NCBI RefSeq assembly: GCF_024204645.1
Contig: NZ_CP100351.1
Coordinates: forward strand, 1,178,001-1,242,000
Source: Desulfomicrobium sp. ZS1
Lineage (GTDB): Bacteria > Desulfobacterota > Desulfovibrionia > Desulfovibrionales > Desulfomicrobiaceae
DNA: 64,000 nucleotides
Direction: 5' to 3'
The position numbers and the translations under genes were made by a program. The notes under the pieces were generated by a model. The model had not been told where the DNA came from. It made no database searches and saw only the letters and a list, made by a program, of their open reading frames with translations. Positions 1-9,330 of this stretch are shown piece by piece; within the stretch, counting starts at the first letter, position 1; every line of letters begins with the position of its first letter.

Positions 1-398
1 AGTCCAAGGAAGCTCAGCGCGATTTCCCGTGCTCCGCAGGCCCAAAATCCCAGATGCAGCACGAGAAAGAAAAGACATGCAGCGCCTCCGAAACGCCAGT
101 GGTAGCGCAGGAGGACCTGCTGATAGGCGGCGAAGTCCTCGCGGAAGCGTCCCGAGCCGTAGACAATCATGGGTTCGGTCCAGAGTCCCGTATGCACGGT
201 GCCGAGCAGCAGGAAGATTGCATAGGCCAGGGAAAAGGCCCCGTAAGCTGCCGGCTCCAGCCAGCGGGCCAGGAGAATGCTGACCAGAAAATTGGCTCCG
301 GCAAAGAGGGCCTGATCGATAACGGCCCAAAAGCCTCGTCCTGCCCAATTTCGAAGGGAAGCACATGTTTCATGCTGTTGTATTAGAGATTTACGCAA
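1..398 (-). CDS. Polysaccharide flippase (Wzx-like), N-terminal part, runs off the window
   Basis: An open minus-strand frame reads from about 398 to the window edge. It translates to a hydrophobic protein with segments such as GRGFWAVIDQALFAGANFLV, ILLARWLEPAAYGAFSLAYA and EPMIVYGSGRF. This is the usual start of MATE/Wzx-type polysaccharide flippases, with a first amphipathic helix, the LARWLxPxxYGxF motif and then further membrane helices. Such proteins move undecaprenyl-linked repeat units across the inner membrane. The neighbouring sugar transferase, exporter and copolymerase fit that role. The start is uncertain: no ATG is in frame, and a TTG at 398 is the best candidate, without a clear ribosome binding site. 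Only about 130 residues are present. Confidence 0.7.
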   Translation of the reverse strand, partial: MRKSLIQQHETCASLRNWAGRGFWAVIDQALFAGANFLVSILLARWLEPAAYGAFSLAYAIFLLLGTVHTGLWTEPMIVYGSGRFREDFAAYQQVLLRYHWRFGGAACLFFLVLHLGFWACGAREIALSFLG

Positions 399-554
399 AA
401 TTGATCTGGGTTCGATGCATGGTTGTTAATTGATATGCTGGAGACATGTTGCGTCTGAATCTGGCTATCTGAATTGCTGCATCGTTTATTGGATAATTCA
501 TGGAATACTTTATGCTGCATGAGTCAGGAAAAATATATTGTCGGGGCGATGTGT

Positions 555-1988
555 TTAGTACGCATTTGTGTTCATAAATCCACGCCATATAGTCATCCAC
601 AAGATCCAGATATCAAAGGACAAAGTCCAGTTTTCGATGTAATGGAGATCGTGAAGCATGCGTTGCTCCATCTTTTCGATCGTATCCGTTTCGCCCCGCC
701 AGCCGTTGATCTGAGCCCAGCCGGTGATGCCGGGTTTGATCTTCAGACGCCATATGTAGCCGGGCAGGAGTCTGCGAAAGCTCTCGTTCTGGGCCACGGG
801 GTGCGGCCTGGGGCCGACCAGGCTCATGCTGCCGTCCAGCACGTTGAATAGTTGCGGCAGTTCGTCCAAGGAGGTGCGGCGAAGCACGGCTCCGAAGGGC
901 GTGACCCGGCAGTCGTTTTTGACCGCCTGCCTGAATTCGCGGCTGTCCTCCGTCACGCGCATGGTTCTGAATTTCCAGACCCGGATTTCCTCTCCATCCA
1001 GGCCATGTCGCCACTGCCGGAAAAAAACCGGCCCAGGCGAGGTGAGCTTGATGACCAGGGCGATGAGCAGCATCAGCGGGCTGGCGACAATGAGGGCCAG
1101 GGTTCCGAGGAGCAGGTCTTCAGCGCGTTTGAGAATTATCTTGCGTTCCGACATGGGCGATGCGGAGAGGGCGATGACGGGTGTCCCGCCGACCTGGAAG
1201 GCGTTCAGATTCATGAGCTCAAACGTGAAGATGTCCGGGATGATGTAGATGTTGGCAGGACTCTTGAGGAATTGCCCGAGAACAAAGTGCATGCGTTCTT
1301 CGGCGCGAAGGGGCAGGGCGACGAAGACCATGGGGACGCGATGTTCGTTGACGTAGCGCACCGCCTGAGCGCAACGCTCCAGAACCGGAACGCCTCCGCA
1401 CATGCCGCCGATTTTGGCCGGGTCGTCGTCGAAGGCGGCTACGGGCTTGATTCCAAGTTCCGGATAGGCGTTTATGGTCTGGACCCACTGCCGGGCCAGA
1501 TCGCCCGCGCCGATCAGCACGGCGTGGCGTTGGTTGCGCCCCTGGCGGCGGTGGACGCGCAGCAGCGCCCGGATGCTCCAGCGTGAACCCAGCAGCATGG
1601 CCGCGCCGATGACGATCCAGAGCCCGATCTGCAATCGAGAAAAGGCGGCCGTGGACTTGAGCGCCCAGGATATGAGCACCAGACAGAGGAACGTCAGGAT
1701 CCAGGCGCCAAGAACGCGGCGGGCCTCGATGATGAAGGGGCGCAGGCGCAATTCGCCGTAGGCTCCGGTCAGCTCTGCGGCAAAGGAGTACACGATGGCG
1801 CCAAGCAGGGCGCTGATGGCGAGACTGGCGGGATCGCCAATGGGGTGGATTTGATGGGCCAGGAGCATGCCGCCGGCAATCGCCAGGATTTCTGCGATAC
1901 GGGTCAGTGTGGAAATGCCCGGTGAAATATTTGCCATTCCAGGTCCTTGATATTGCTTTTCAAACCATGCATGAATGTCAACGATCAT
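555..1988 (-). CDS. Undecaprenyl-phosphate glucose phosphotransferase (WcaJ/PssY type)
   Basis: This 477-residue polyprenyl-phosphate hexose-1-phosphate transferase would start repeat-unit synthesis by loading a sugar phosphate onto undecaprenyl phosphate at the inner membrane. The N-terminal third has several membrane helices. A Rossmann-like region follows, with VLIGAGDLARQWV near residue 156. The C-terminal bacterial sugar transferase domain carries VWKFRTMR, RRTSLDELPQLFNVL, SLVGPRPHP and KPGITGWAQINGWRGET, all hallmarks of the family. Length is normal for WcaJ. It is divergent from the phosphatase gene at 2099, leaving about 110 bp for promoters. Substrate sugar is not determined. Confidence 0.93.
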   Translation of the reverse strand: MIVDIHAWFEKQYQGPGMANISPGISTLTRIAEILAIAGGMLLAHQIHPIGDPASLAISALLGAIVYSFAAELTGAYGELRLRPFIIEARRVLGAWILTFLCLVLISWALKSTAAFSRLQIGLWIVIGAAMLLGSRWSIRALLRVHRRQGRNQRHAVLIGAGDLARQWVQTINAYPELGIKPVAAFDDDPAKIGGMCGGVPVLERCAQAVRYVNEHRVPMVFVALPLRAEERMHFVLGQFLKSPANIYIIPDIFTFELMNLNAFQVGGTPVIALSASPMSERKIILKRAEDLLLGTLALIVASPLMLLIALVIKLTSPGPVFFRQWRHGLDGEEIRVWKFRTMRVTEDSREFRQAVKNDCRVTPFGAVLRRTSLDELPQLFNVLDGSMSLVGPRPHPVAQNESFRRLLPGYIWRLKIKPGITGWAQINGWRGETDTIEKMEQRMLHDLHYIENWTLSFDIWILWMTIWRGFMNTNAY

Positions 1989-2098
1989 GATGCGAACGTA
2001 TCGTGACGGAGAATAACACTTTCAAAAATGGATGTAGCCTGAACGATGATTTTATCGTCTCTTAACCGATTTTATGCGACGGCATTGAAGCGGACCCC

Positions 2099-2875
2099 AT
2101 GATTGATATCCACTGTCACGTGCTTCCCGGAATGGACGATGGGCCCGCCAGTATGGACAAATCCATGGCCATGGTCCGCTTGGCCGTGGCTGATGGAATC
2201 CGGGGGGCAATTTGCACCCCGCACTGGCATCCGCTGTTCTGGCCCAATGAGCGAAACGCCATTGTCATTGCCGTGGAAACGCTTCGGCTGCGTTTGCAGG
2301 CCGAAGACATTGCTTTTGATGTCTGGCCCGGAAGCGAACTCAGCCTGGACGCCGATCTGGAGGCCGGGATCGCAGATGGGCGTCTGGCAACCCTGAACGG
2401 CGGATCATGGGTGTTGCTTGAGTTGCCCGGTGCTTTCCTGCCCTCGGGAATCGACAATCTTCTCTTGAATTTTCTCCGTTCGGGCCGCAGGCTTGTTTTG
2501 GCCCATCCTGAACGTTATCATTTTATCTTGCGCGATTCGGCGCGGCTCCATGCTTGGGTCGAGATGGGCGTGGCCGTGCAAATCACGGCGGCCAGCCTGC
2601 TCGGCAGACTGGGACCTGAAATCGCGACACTCTGCCGCGTCCTGCTGGAGCATCGGTTGGTTCATTTCCTGGCCAGCGATGGCCACGGTGTCGAAAACCG
2701 TCGCCCCCTGCTGCGGGAGGCTTACATTGCCGCAGCGGAAATCATGGGGAGCGATGACGCCTGGCGGTTGGTTCACACACATCCGCAGGCGGTGGTTCGC
2801 AACGAGCCTTTGCTCCTGGTTGATTTCGCGCCTTTGTCCCTGCCCAGAAAACGCCCCTGGTTCAAATTTTGGTGA
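2099..2875 (+). CDS. PHP-type tyrosine-protein phosphatase (CpsB/CapC/YwqE family)
   Basis: The 258-residue protein opens with MIDIHCHVLPGMDDGP, the metal-binding HxH signature of polymerase-and-histidinol-phosphatase (PHP) phosphatases. Further metal ligands are visible at CTPHW, HPERY and ASDGHG. In capsule loci this family removes phosphate from the tyrosine-rich tail of the copolymerase kinase, so the likely substrate is the kinase encoded at 5766. ATG at 2099 is used because it places the catalytic HCH at the N terminus as in relatives. The ribosome binding site is weak. It is transcribed away from the sugar transferase. Confidence 0.9.
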   Translation: MIDIHCHVLPGMDDGPASMDKSMAMVRLAVADGIRGAICTPHWHPLFWPNERNAIVIAVETLRLRLQAEDIAFDVWPGSELSLDADLEAGIADGRLATLNGGSWVLLELPGAFLPSGIDNLLLNFLRSGRRLVLAHPERYHFILRDSARLHAWVEMGVAVQITAASLLGRLGPEIATLCRVLLEHRLVHFLASDGHGVENRRPLLREAYIAAAEIMGSDDAWRLVHTHPQAVVRNEPLLLVDFAPLSLPRKRPWFKFW

Positions 2876-3018
2876 GAACCCGCCTGGCGCTGCGCGTCGT
2901 GTTGTCCGGCGATCACGGTAATGAGACCGGACAATGCCGTCCTGAGCCATTCCTGCGAACAATTGTTCCGTGCGAGTATGCAGTCTGCTATCTGTAAGAG
3001 TGAAAAGGCATGTTCCCT

Positions 3019-3036
3019 TTCTTCAAGGGGGTGACG
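3019..3036 (-). repeat. Copy 1 of an 18-bp sequence, inverted relative to 4053-4070
   Basis: The minus strand here reads CGTCACCCCCTTGAAGAA, identical to plus strand 4053-4070. Both copies continue into a G-rich stretch, giving a small CCCCTT/AAGGGG stem. The two copies lie downstream and upstream of the 3092-3802 gene. This one may act as its terminator, although no T-run follows. Confidence 0.5.
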
Positions 3037-3091
3037 ACGTTTTGTCGCGACAGCCGTTTTACGCGCCAATGCAACCAGTGAACTTCAGGCG

Positions 3092-3802
3092 TTATTTCGG
3101 GCTGGATTCGCTGCTGTCGCCCCCGCCGCCTCCACCCCCACCGCCTGCCAGGGCCATGCCCGTGGCGGCCAGGATGGCCAGGGCTCCCGCTCCAACGGCC
3201 AGACCGCTGAACGAGGTTTCCGCTTCGTGAGACGCGGAAGCAAAGCTCAGCGAGTTTTCTCCCGGCGCAGGATGCCGGGGCAGGAAGATGGCGTTGCCTG
3301 CATGAACTAATTTTTGCCCATCTATGGCCACAAGCTTGAGCGAGCCTTTGCGCATGGCCAGGATCGCATTGCCTTTTTGAGTGTCTATCTGGATGGTGCC
3401 CCTCAAAACCTCGTCGGAACTGGCCGGAATAAGGTAGCTGTTGGTGTCTGCGGAATCCTGAAAAGGGGTCTTGATCGCCAGCGGTTTTGCATCGGAGCGA
3501 AGTGCGAAACCAAGTTCGCCCTCCATGACGGTGACTAGATACCTGGTGCTCCCTTCTTCCAGGGAAAAAACGGTCTTGTCGGCGCCGATGAGCTGCAATC
3601 CGTCGGCTTCGACTACGCATTCTCCCGTACATGCCATGAGCATCCCCGAAGGCGCCGGTATTTCCTTGTCCACGACGAGGCCGGTGGCCAGCAGTGTTAC
3701 GTGATTCGTGGGTATCAGCATGGGGGACGAACCAGCCACGGCCAGTAGAGGTTGCATGATCAACATGACCGAGATCAGGAATGCGAGAAGCTGCTGGAGC
3801 AT
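3092..3802 (-). CDS. Exported glycine-rich protein of the polysaccharide locus, function unknown
   Basis: The 236-residue product begins with a signal peptide (LLAFLISVMLIMQPLLAVAG). A beta-rich middle follows, with segments such as GTIQIDTQKGNAILAMRKGS that resemble a FecR-type repeat barrel. The C-terminal end has a hydrophobic helix (AVGAGALAILAATGMALAGG), then nine glycines in a row and a short polar tail. A late hydrophobic helix with a glycine tail suggests a membrane-anchored or sorted protein, but no known sorting motif is visible. It lies between the phosphatase and exporter genes, so a role in polysaccharide assembly or attachment is plausible. I do not recognise the family with confidence. 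Confidence 0.7.
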   Translation of the reverse strand: MLQQLLAFLISVMLIMQPLLAVAGSSPMLIPTNHVTLLATGLVVDKEIPAPSGMLMACTGECVVEADGLQLIGADKTVFSLEEGSTRYLVTVMEGELGFALRSDAKPLAIKTPFQDSADTNSYLIPASSDEVLRGTIQIDTQKGNAILAMRKGSLKLVAIDGQKLVHAGNAIFLPRHPAPGENSLSFASASHEAETSFSGLAVGAGALAILAATGMALAGGGGGGGGGDSSESSPK

Positions 3803-4352
3803 GATGGTTGCCTGCTTTTTTCGTGGTGGTTCGCGCCTGTCGCGTTCGGGCCGTCGTTATCGCGAAAATAAGTTTGGCGATGATGGCCGTATATCTGAAC
3901 GACGTGCCGATATCAGGTCAGCAAAAAACAATTTGTGCTGTTTAAGTCAATACTTACAATTACGGTGTGGAGTACTTCCACGTTACGTATGGTTATGTAG
4001 ATACTGAGGCCCTGACTTCTGAAAAAGAGTACTTGGAGCGACTGCAAGAAGCCGTCACCCCCTTGAAGAAGGGGATTCATGTCTTTTTAGATACCTGAGC
4101 GGACTAGATTCCCGCCTACCCATGCTGGGCAAGCGTTCGCGGGAATGATACAGAGGTATTTTCGCCCCCTTTTTGCAATGACATTTAGAGACGGGGGAAC
4201 TCAATCGCCTGTAAACGCAGGATGGTTCCAGCCAGTGCTGGATGCGCGTGCGCGGGAATGGCTTTGACGGTCTTTTGCGTGTTTTTGCATGGCATTTCCG
4301 GAACGTGAACCGGGCGGAACGAATTCTGAATCTTCTCGTCGCGGCGGTCAGC
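3803..4352. other. Intergenic region with small inverted repeats
   Basis: About 550 bp with no supportable gene; the minus-strand frame across it is arginine-rich shadow. It holds the promoter side of the 3092-3802 gene, a CCCCTT/AAGGGG stem at 4059-4074, and an ATTCCCGC (4108-4115) / GCGGGAAT (4139-4146) inverted repeat of the kind often found in dispersed intergenic repeats. Confidence 0.5.
4053..4074 (+). repeat. Copy 2 of the 18-bp inverted repeat, with a stem-loop
   Basis: Positions 4053-4070 match the minus strand of 3019-3036 exactly over 18 bp. CCCCTT at 4059-4064 pairs with AAGGGG at 4069-4074 around a four-base loop. Confidence 0.5.
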
Positions 4353-5423
4353 CTACTGAGACGGTGGCGTGTAGCCGACACCAAACAGCCCCGCCCCAAG
4401 CGTCAGGCGCAGTCCCTGGACAAAGGTGCCGACCGCGCTTGATTCCACAAAGATGACGTCGCGGTCCCGGACTTTAAGTTTGCCGGTCTCGCCGGTCTGC
4501 AGCTCGGCGAGGGACAGCTTGGCCACCTCCCTCCTGCCTTCGCCGAGGTAGCGGATGAGCTTGACGTTCTTGGCATCGGCAAAGGATTGCAGGCCGCCTG
4601 CGGCGACAATGGCCTCCTGTACGGACATTTCCTTGCGGATGGGGTATGATCCGGCCTTGCGGACTGCTCCGTCGACATAGACCGAGCCCGCTTCCGGCAC
4701 GTAGATGACATCCCCGCCTTTGATGCCCACATTGAGATTCCCCTGCCCACCTTTGACCAGCTGGTCCAGGTCGATGACCAGCGAGCTCGCGTCTTCACTG
4801 CTTTCCGGTTTGCGGCGAATCTGCACGGTCCGTCCGGCCGCGTCGCTCAAGCCTTCGGCCATGGCGAGGACGTCCATGAGGTTCATGCTGGCGTAAAAAT
4901 CATAGGTGCCAGGCTTTTTGAGCGCCCCCATCATGGTGATTTTCGACCCGAACTGTTCCTTGACGAAGATGGTTATGTGCGGATCCTGAAGGTATTTCTC
5001 CCGATAAAGCTCCTCCACGTGCCGTTCCGCCTCCAGTACGGAAAGGCCGGCGATCCGCACCGTGCTCAAGAGCGGCAGGGTGACGCTTCCGCGCGCGCTG
5101 ACCCGCGTCTCGATGCTCAGGTCCGGCGCTTCGAAGATGGTCAGTTCAATGAGATCCCCGCCGCCGATGACATAGTCCTCGTAAATGGGCGTGGCGGTGA
5201 AGGATTCGTAGAGCTTTCCGTTCAGTTCGGCCACTTCCAGCGCGTTGTATTCCGTTGCGGCGGGGTCGGCCAACTGATCAAGTTCGGTTGTGGCGGCCGG
5301 ACCCTTGGCTCCGCATGCCAGGCACAGGATCAGGGTGGCCACGGGCAGGAGCCGCAGGCAGGGGGCTGTCACTTTCTGTGCGGCGCGGCTGAGCGCGATG
5401 AGGAAGGGCAGGATTTTTTTCAT
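4353..5423 (-). CDS. Polysaccharide export lipoprotein (Wza/OPX family)
   Basis: This 356-residue outer-membrane polysaccharide exporter has a long signal sequence ending in the lipobox LACG near residue 37. It then has the polysaccharide export domain (YVIGGGDLIELTIFEAPDLS, VTLPLLSTVRIAGLSVLEAE) and SLBB-type beta-grasp domains (KKPGTYDFYASMNLMDVLAM, AVRKAGSYPIRKEMSVQEAI). Wza-type proteins form the outer-membrane exit channel and work with the Wzc copolymerase. The matching Wzc-like gene lies divergently at 5766, with about 340 bp of shared upstream DNA. The C terminus (LRLTLGAGLFGVGY) is amphipathic, as expected for an outer-membrane anchor. Confidence 0.93.
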   Translation of the reverse strand: MKKILPFLIALSRAAQKVTAPCLRLLPVATLILCLACGAKGPAATTELDQLADPAATEYNALEVAELNGKLYESFTATPIYEDYVIGGGDLIELTIFEAPDLSIETRVSARGSVTLPLLSTVRIAGLSVLEAERHVEELYREKYLQDPHITIFVKEQFGSKITMMGALKKPGTYDFYASMNLMDVLAMAEGLSDAAGRTVQIRRKPESSEDASSLVIDLDQLVKGGQGNLNVGIKGGDVIYVPEAGSVYVDGAVRKAGSYPIRKEMSVQEAIVAAGGLQSFADAKNVKLIRYLGEGRREVAKLSLAELQTGETGKLKVRDRDVIFVESSAVGTFVQGLRLTLGAGLFGVGYTPPSQ

Positions 5424-5765
5424 GTCGGGATCCGTTTTTTGTTGGTAATTTTTGGATGATTGCGGCGGCGTTGCCGATGCCCGTCTGCCATCGCTGCGCG
5501 TGATGCTGATGCGTTATGCGAAATGAGTGATGCGTTTGAGATTGGTCTGAAGACTAATTATTGATGTATTTGAATAAGTATTTTTATGTATTTTTATTTT
5601 TTGAGTGTGCGTAATTATCTAGATATGGGTTGCATTTTCATGCATAAAAATATTTATTTACGTGCTTGCTGTTTTTTATGCGATTGACAATGCTTTGTTG
5701 CCATGGATAGGCGGGTCGATGTTCAAGTAGTCGTAACCTGTATATGTTGACAAGGTTTTTTGTAT
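5424..5765. promoter_or_regulatory. Divergent AT-rich upstream region of the exporter and copolymerase genes
   Basis: This stretch of about 340 bp is much more AT-rich than its surroundings and separates two divergent, functionally linked genes. It must carry both promoters. I cannot name a specific -35/-10 or sigma-54 site with confidence. Confidence 0.45.
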
Positions 5766-8042
5766 ATGCGTGAAAATGGCCCTTTAGATTCGCTTCCTTC
5801 CGGTAGTCCTTCTTTTTTTCCGGCCGTGCACCCAAGTCAGGCCGTGGTGCATGCATCGGAATTTCCAGCGTCATTTCCGCAGGCGGACGACGAGATCGAT
5901 CTGCGGGACTGCCTCGAGGTGCTTGTTCGCCGTAAATGGCTCATCGGCGGCGTGCTGTTCGCTGTTTTCGTGACCACGTTCATCGTGACTCTGGCCATGA
6001 CCCCGATTTACAAGGCCACGGGCAAGCTTGAGTTCAATCTGCAGCCGCCCAAGGTCACCACGTTTGAGGATATGCTCGTTCCCCAGACTCAGACTCGGGA
6101 GTTCATGAACACCCAGACCAAGCTGCTCACCTCCGACTCGCTGGCGTGGCGGGTGATCGAAACCCTTGATCTGGTCCACAACCCTCACTTCAACACGGAG
6201 ATCACGGCCGAGGGCGAGGACCATGATGCGCAGGTCCGGGAGGCCGAGGTACAGCAGCGACTGCTCAAGGTCTTCCTGGACAATCTGGAGATCAAGGCGG
6301 AGCGGGACACCACCATCCTGAATCTGGCCTTTTCCTCCCCAGACCCGGCGCTGGCCCGGGACGTGGTCAACACTTTCATCGGCTCCTTCATCGCCTGGCA
6401 GCTTGACAAAAAAATCGGGGCCGCCGGCGTGGCCAACGAGCAGTTGCGCAAGCAGGTCGAGGTGGCGCGGATCCGCTTGGAGAAGTCCGAAGCGGAGATG
6501 AACGCTTTTGCCCAGAAAGCAGGCATCGTCTCTTTGGATAGCCGCATGAATCTTGTTTACAAGCAGCTTGAGGAGATCAATTCCGCCCTGGCCCTGGCCC
6601 ATGCCCAGCGCCTCGGCAGGGAGGCCCTGGATGCGCAGGCCCGTGAAGTCGGCGTTTCGGCCCTGCCCATGGTCATCGACAATCCGCTCGTCCAGGAACT
6701 GCGGCAGCAATACGTCCAGCTTGAGTCCCAATACGAGGATAAGCTTGTCGTCTTCAAGCCCGATTACCCTGAGGCCAGGCGGTTGAAGGCCCGGCTCGAC
6801 GATGTCGCATCCAAGATCCGCCATGAGGAAAACAGGATCAAAGGCGGCATCCGCAACGACTATCTTGTGGCCCTCAAAAACGAGGAGTCCCTGCGCACGC
6901 AGGCTGATCTGGCCAAGACCAGCGCCCTGGATCTGAACGACCGGGCCACGCAGTACAAGATCCTTGAGCGCGAAGTCGAGACGAACAAGGAGATTCATCA
7001 GTCCCTGCTGCAGCGCGGCAAGGAGATCGACGCAACGGTGGGCACGGATATCAGCAATATCCAGGTGGTGGACCACGCCTTGCTCCCGGTGAAGGCGGAC
7101 AAGCCGCGCATCCAGCTTAACCTGATGCTGAGCATCGGGATCGGCCTGCTGCTGGGCGTGGCCGCCGCCTTTTTTCTCGAATTTCTGGATAACACGGTCA
7201 AAAGCATTGATGAGATCACCGACCGCTTCGGCATCGGCATCCTGGGCGTGCTCCCGGAAGCCGAACAGAAATTCGCGGACAGGCTGGACCGCCTGGTGGT
7301 TTCCGATCCCCGGGCGGGGTTTTCCGAGGCCATCCGCACCACCCGCGTCTCCATCCAGCTGTCCACCGCCGCCGAGGGGGGCACCCGTACGCTGCTCATC
7401 ACCAGCACCGCCGAAGGGGAGGGCAAGTCGACCATCGCGGTGAACATGGCCCTGACCTTTGCCGCCGCCGGCGACAGGGTGCTGATCATCGACGCGGATC
7501 TGCGCAGGCCCAGATTGCACCAGGTATTTTCTCCGTCCGCTTCAGGCGGTGGGGGACTGAGCGAACTGCTCATCGGCAGCAAGAGCCTGGACGATGTGAT
7601 CTGCGCCACCGAACACGAGAACTTGTTTTTCATCCCGGCGGGATTGGTGCCTCCCAACCCTGCCGAGCTTCTGGCCTCCAGGCGGATGCGTATGTACGTG
7701 GAACAATTGCATGAGGATTTCGACCGCATCATTATCGATGGCCCGCCATCGGTGGGTTTCGCCGATGTGCTCGTGCTCAGCAGCCTGGCCAGCGGGGTCA
7801 TTCTGATAAGCACCCTGGGCAGGACCCACAGGCAGGCGCTGCGTCTGTTCCGGCGCTCTTTGCTCAATATCAACGCCAGGCTGCTGGGCACCATCGTCAA
7901 TCGCCTCAATGTGCAGAACCGTTTTGGGGATTATTATTCCAAATATGGCAGGTATTATTACCATCCTTACGCCTACGGCGACGGCAGCGCCGAACTTGCG
8001 CAGGGCGACGTTCCGCAGCTGGAAGAACCCCGCGCGTCCTGA
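5766..8042 (+). CDS. Polysaccharide copolymerase with tyrosine autokinase domain (Wzc/EpsG-like)
   Basis: The 758-residue inner-membrane protein controls chain length and couples synthesis to export. The chain-length (Wzz) domain begins at LRDCLEVLVRRKWLIGGVLF with TM1 near residues 57-77, followed by a long coiled-coil periplasmic part. TM2 (LMLSIGIGLLLGVAAAFFLE) is near residue 450. The bacterial tyrosine kinase domain has Walker A (TAEGEGKST, about 548), A' (LIIDADLRRP) and B (IIIDGPP). The tail has a tyrosine cluster (DYYSKYGRYYYHPYAYG) for autophosphorylation. ATG at 5766 is preferred over the upstream TTG at 5760 because AAGG lies 10 bp before it. The likely dephosphorylating enzyme is encoded at 2099. 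Confidence 0.93.
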   Translation: MRENGPLDSLPSGSPSFFPAVHPSQAVVHASEFPASFPQADDEIDLRDCLEVLVRRKWLIGGVLFAVFVTTFIVTLAMTPIYKATGKLEFNLQPPKVTTFEDMLVPQTQTREFMNTQTKLLTSDSLAWRVIETLDLVHNPHFNTEITAEGEDHDAQVREAEVQQRLLKVFLDNLEIKAERDTTILNLAFSSPDPALARDVVNTFIGSFIAWQLDKKIGAAGVANEQLRKQVEVARIRLEKSEAEMNAFAQKAGIVSLDSRMNLVYKQLEEINSALALAHAQRLGREALDAQAREVGVSALPMVIDNPLVQELRQQYVQLESQYEDKLVVFKPDYPEARRLKARLDDVASKIRHEENRIKGGIRNDYLVALKNEESLRTQADLAKTSALDLNDRATQYKILEREVETNKEIHQSLLQRGKEIDATVGTDISNIQVVDHALLPVKADKPRIQLNLMLSIGIGLLLGVAAAFFLEFLDNTVKSIDEITDRFGIGILGVLPEAEQKFADRLDRLVVSDPRAGFSEAIRTTRVSIQLSTAAEGGTRTLLITSTAEGEGKSTIAVNMALTFAAAGDRVLIIDADLRRPRLHQVFSPSASGGGGLSELLIGSKSLDDVICATEHENLFFIPAGLVPPNPAELLASRRMRMYVEQLHEDFDRIIIDGPPSVGFADVLVLSSLASGVILISTLGRTHRQALRLFRRSLLNINARLLGTIVNRLNVQNRFGDYYSKYGRYYYHPYAYGDGSAELAQGDVPQLEEPRAS

Positions 8043-8115
8043 CTCGTCGAATGCGTTCTGGGCGACGGTGCGTGGAAGGTGAGGGAACATAATTGGCAGC
8101 ATCACGGTCGTGTCC

Positions 8116-9330
8116 ATGAAGTCAAACCAGGGCCGATATCTGTGCGCCGCTTTGAGCGTCGGGCTGGGCTGCGTTTTGCTTTTCGTGGCGTTTTGCTCCT
8201 CCCGTTTCGCTGTCCGGGACCTGGATTTTGTGTTGCGCAGTCCGTGGATGGAGCCTTGGGCCCAGTCCTGGTTGTGGCGAGGAGACCGCGCGAGATTTCA
8301 GGACCTGGACACCGTCCGCGCGGTGGATGCGTATTGGCGCGGGGTCGGTCGCAATCCGCTTTTGCTTGGCGGCTGGTTCGCCCTGGCCCGTTTGGAGCGA
8401 CAGCTCGACGCGGGGCCTCGCTCGGACGCTCTGCATGATTTCCTGCTCGCGCACGCTCCCGTCTCCACCCCCTGGCGTTGGCGCCAGTTGCTGCTGGCCG
8501 CTGACAGAAGGGACGAGGCCCGGTTTGAGCACGCCTTCAATTTTGTGTTGAAACGCCAGTCCGGATATCGCCAGGAAGCTGTGGAAATGGCGCTGGGGTT
8601 CTGGGGCGGGTGGCCCGCCATCCCAAGCCATACGGATTGCGAAAACAGGTGGACGTTGCTTGCGGAATGCATGGCCAGGCAGGCGGTCGACACGTGCATC
8701 GGGCTGTATCCGCTTCTGGAGAGTGATTGCGGCGTGATCCTTGATCCCGTGCGACAGGCTGAATTCATGGATTTTCTGCTCAGAAACAAAAGGTGGGACG
8801 AGGCTGTCGCCGCCGGGCGGAGCGGCGGGTTGTTCCGGGACGATCGCGTGACCAATGGCCATTTTGACGCGCCCGTGTCCGGCAAGGCCTTTGACTGGCG
8901 GATGGGCAGAGTTGCGGGCGTCGAAACGAAGCGGGAGCCTCGCGACGGAGTCGGGGCTTGCTCCACCATGCGCTTTCATTTCCTTGGCACCGCCAACCTG
9001 CGTTTTGCCCATTTCTGGCAGTATCTGCCGCTTCGGCCCGGAACAACCTGCGAACTGCGCTTTATCTGGAAGTCGAGGCGGTTGAACACGGACCAGGGCA
9101 TGTACGCGGAAGTGCGAGGCGTGGGGTGTGACGGGTTGTCCGTGCGCAGCCCCGCGATCACCGGCACCCGGGACTGGAGCGCGGAAAATCTGATTTTTGA
9201 TGTGCCTGATCAGTGCCGGATGGCGAAAATCGTGTTCCGGCGCGACGAAAGCCTGAAATTTGACAGTAAAATCAGGGGAGACGTGTGGATCGATGCCGTG
9301 GAATTGGTTGAAAAACGAAGCGCGAGATAG
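8116..9330 (+). CDS. Membrane-anchored protein of the polysaccharide locus, function unknown
   Basis: The 404-residue product has one N-terminal hydrophobic segment (LCAALSVGLGCVLLFVAFCS). The middle is helical and resembles tetratricopeptide-type repeats (RFQDLDTVRAVDAYWRGVGR). The C-terminal half is beta-rich, with VTNGHFDAPVSGKAFDWRM and WQYLPLRPGTTCELRFIWKS, which looks like a carbohydrate-binding jelly roll. Such proteins often sit next to O-antigen ligase/polymerase genes. ATG at 8116 is chosen over the GTG at 8110. It lies about 70 bp after the kinase gene and overlaps the next gene by 38 bp, so the three are probably one operon. No specific function can be given. Confidence 0.7.
   Translation: MKSNQGRYLCAALSVGLGCVLLFVAFCSSRFAVRDLDFVLRSPWMEPWAQSWLWRGDRARFQDLDTVRAVDAYWRGVGRNPLLLGGWFALARLERQLDAGPRSDALHDFLLAHAPVSTPWRWRQLLLAADRRDEARFEHAFNFVLKRQSGYRQEAVEMALGFWGGWPAIPSHTDCENRWTLLAECMARQAVDTCIGLYPLLESDCGVILDPVRQAEFMDFLLRNKRWDEAVAAGRSGGLFRDDRVTNGHFDAPVSGKAFDWRMGRVAGVETKREPRDGVGACSTMRFHFLGTANLRFAHFWQYLPLRPGTTCELRFIWKSRRLNTDQGMYAEVRGVGCDGLSVRSPAITGTRDWSAENLIFDVPDQCRMAKIVFRRDESLKFDSKIRGDVWIDAVELVEKRSAR

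Noticed and set aside
5871-7520. A 549-residue minus-strand frame opposite the copolymerase gene
   Set aside because: Shadow of an unambiguous Wzc-like gene with intact Walker motifs.
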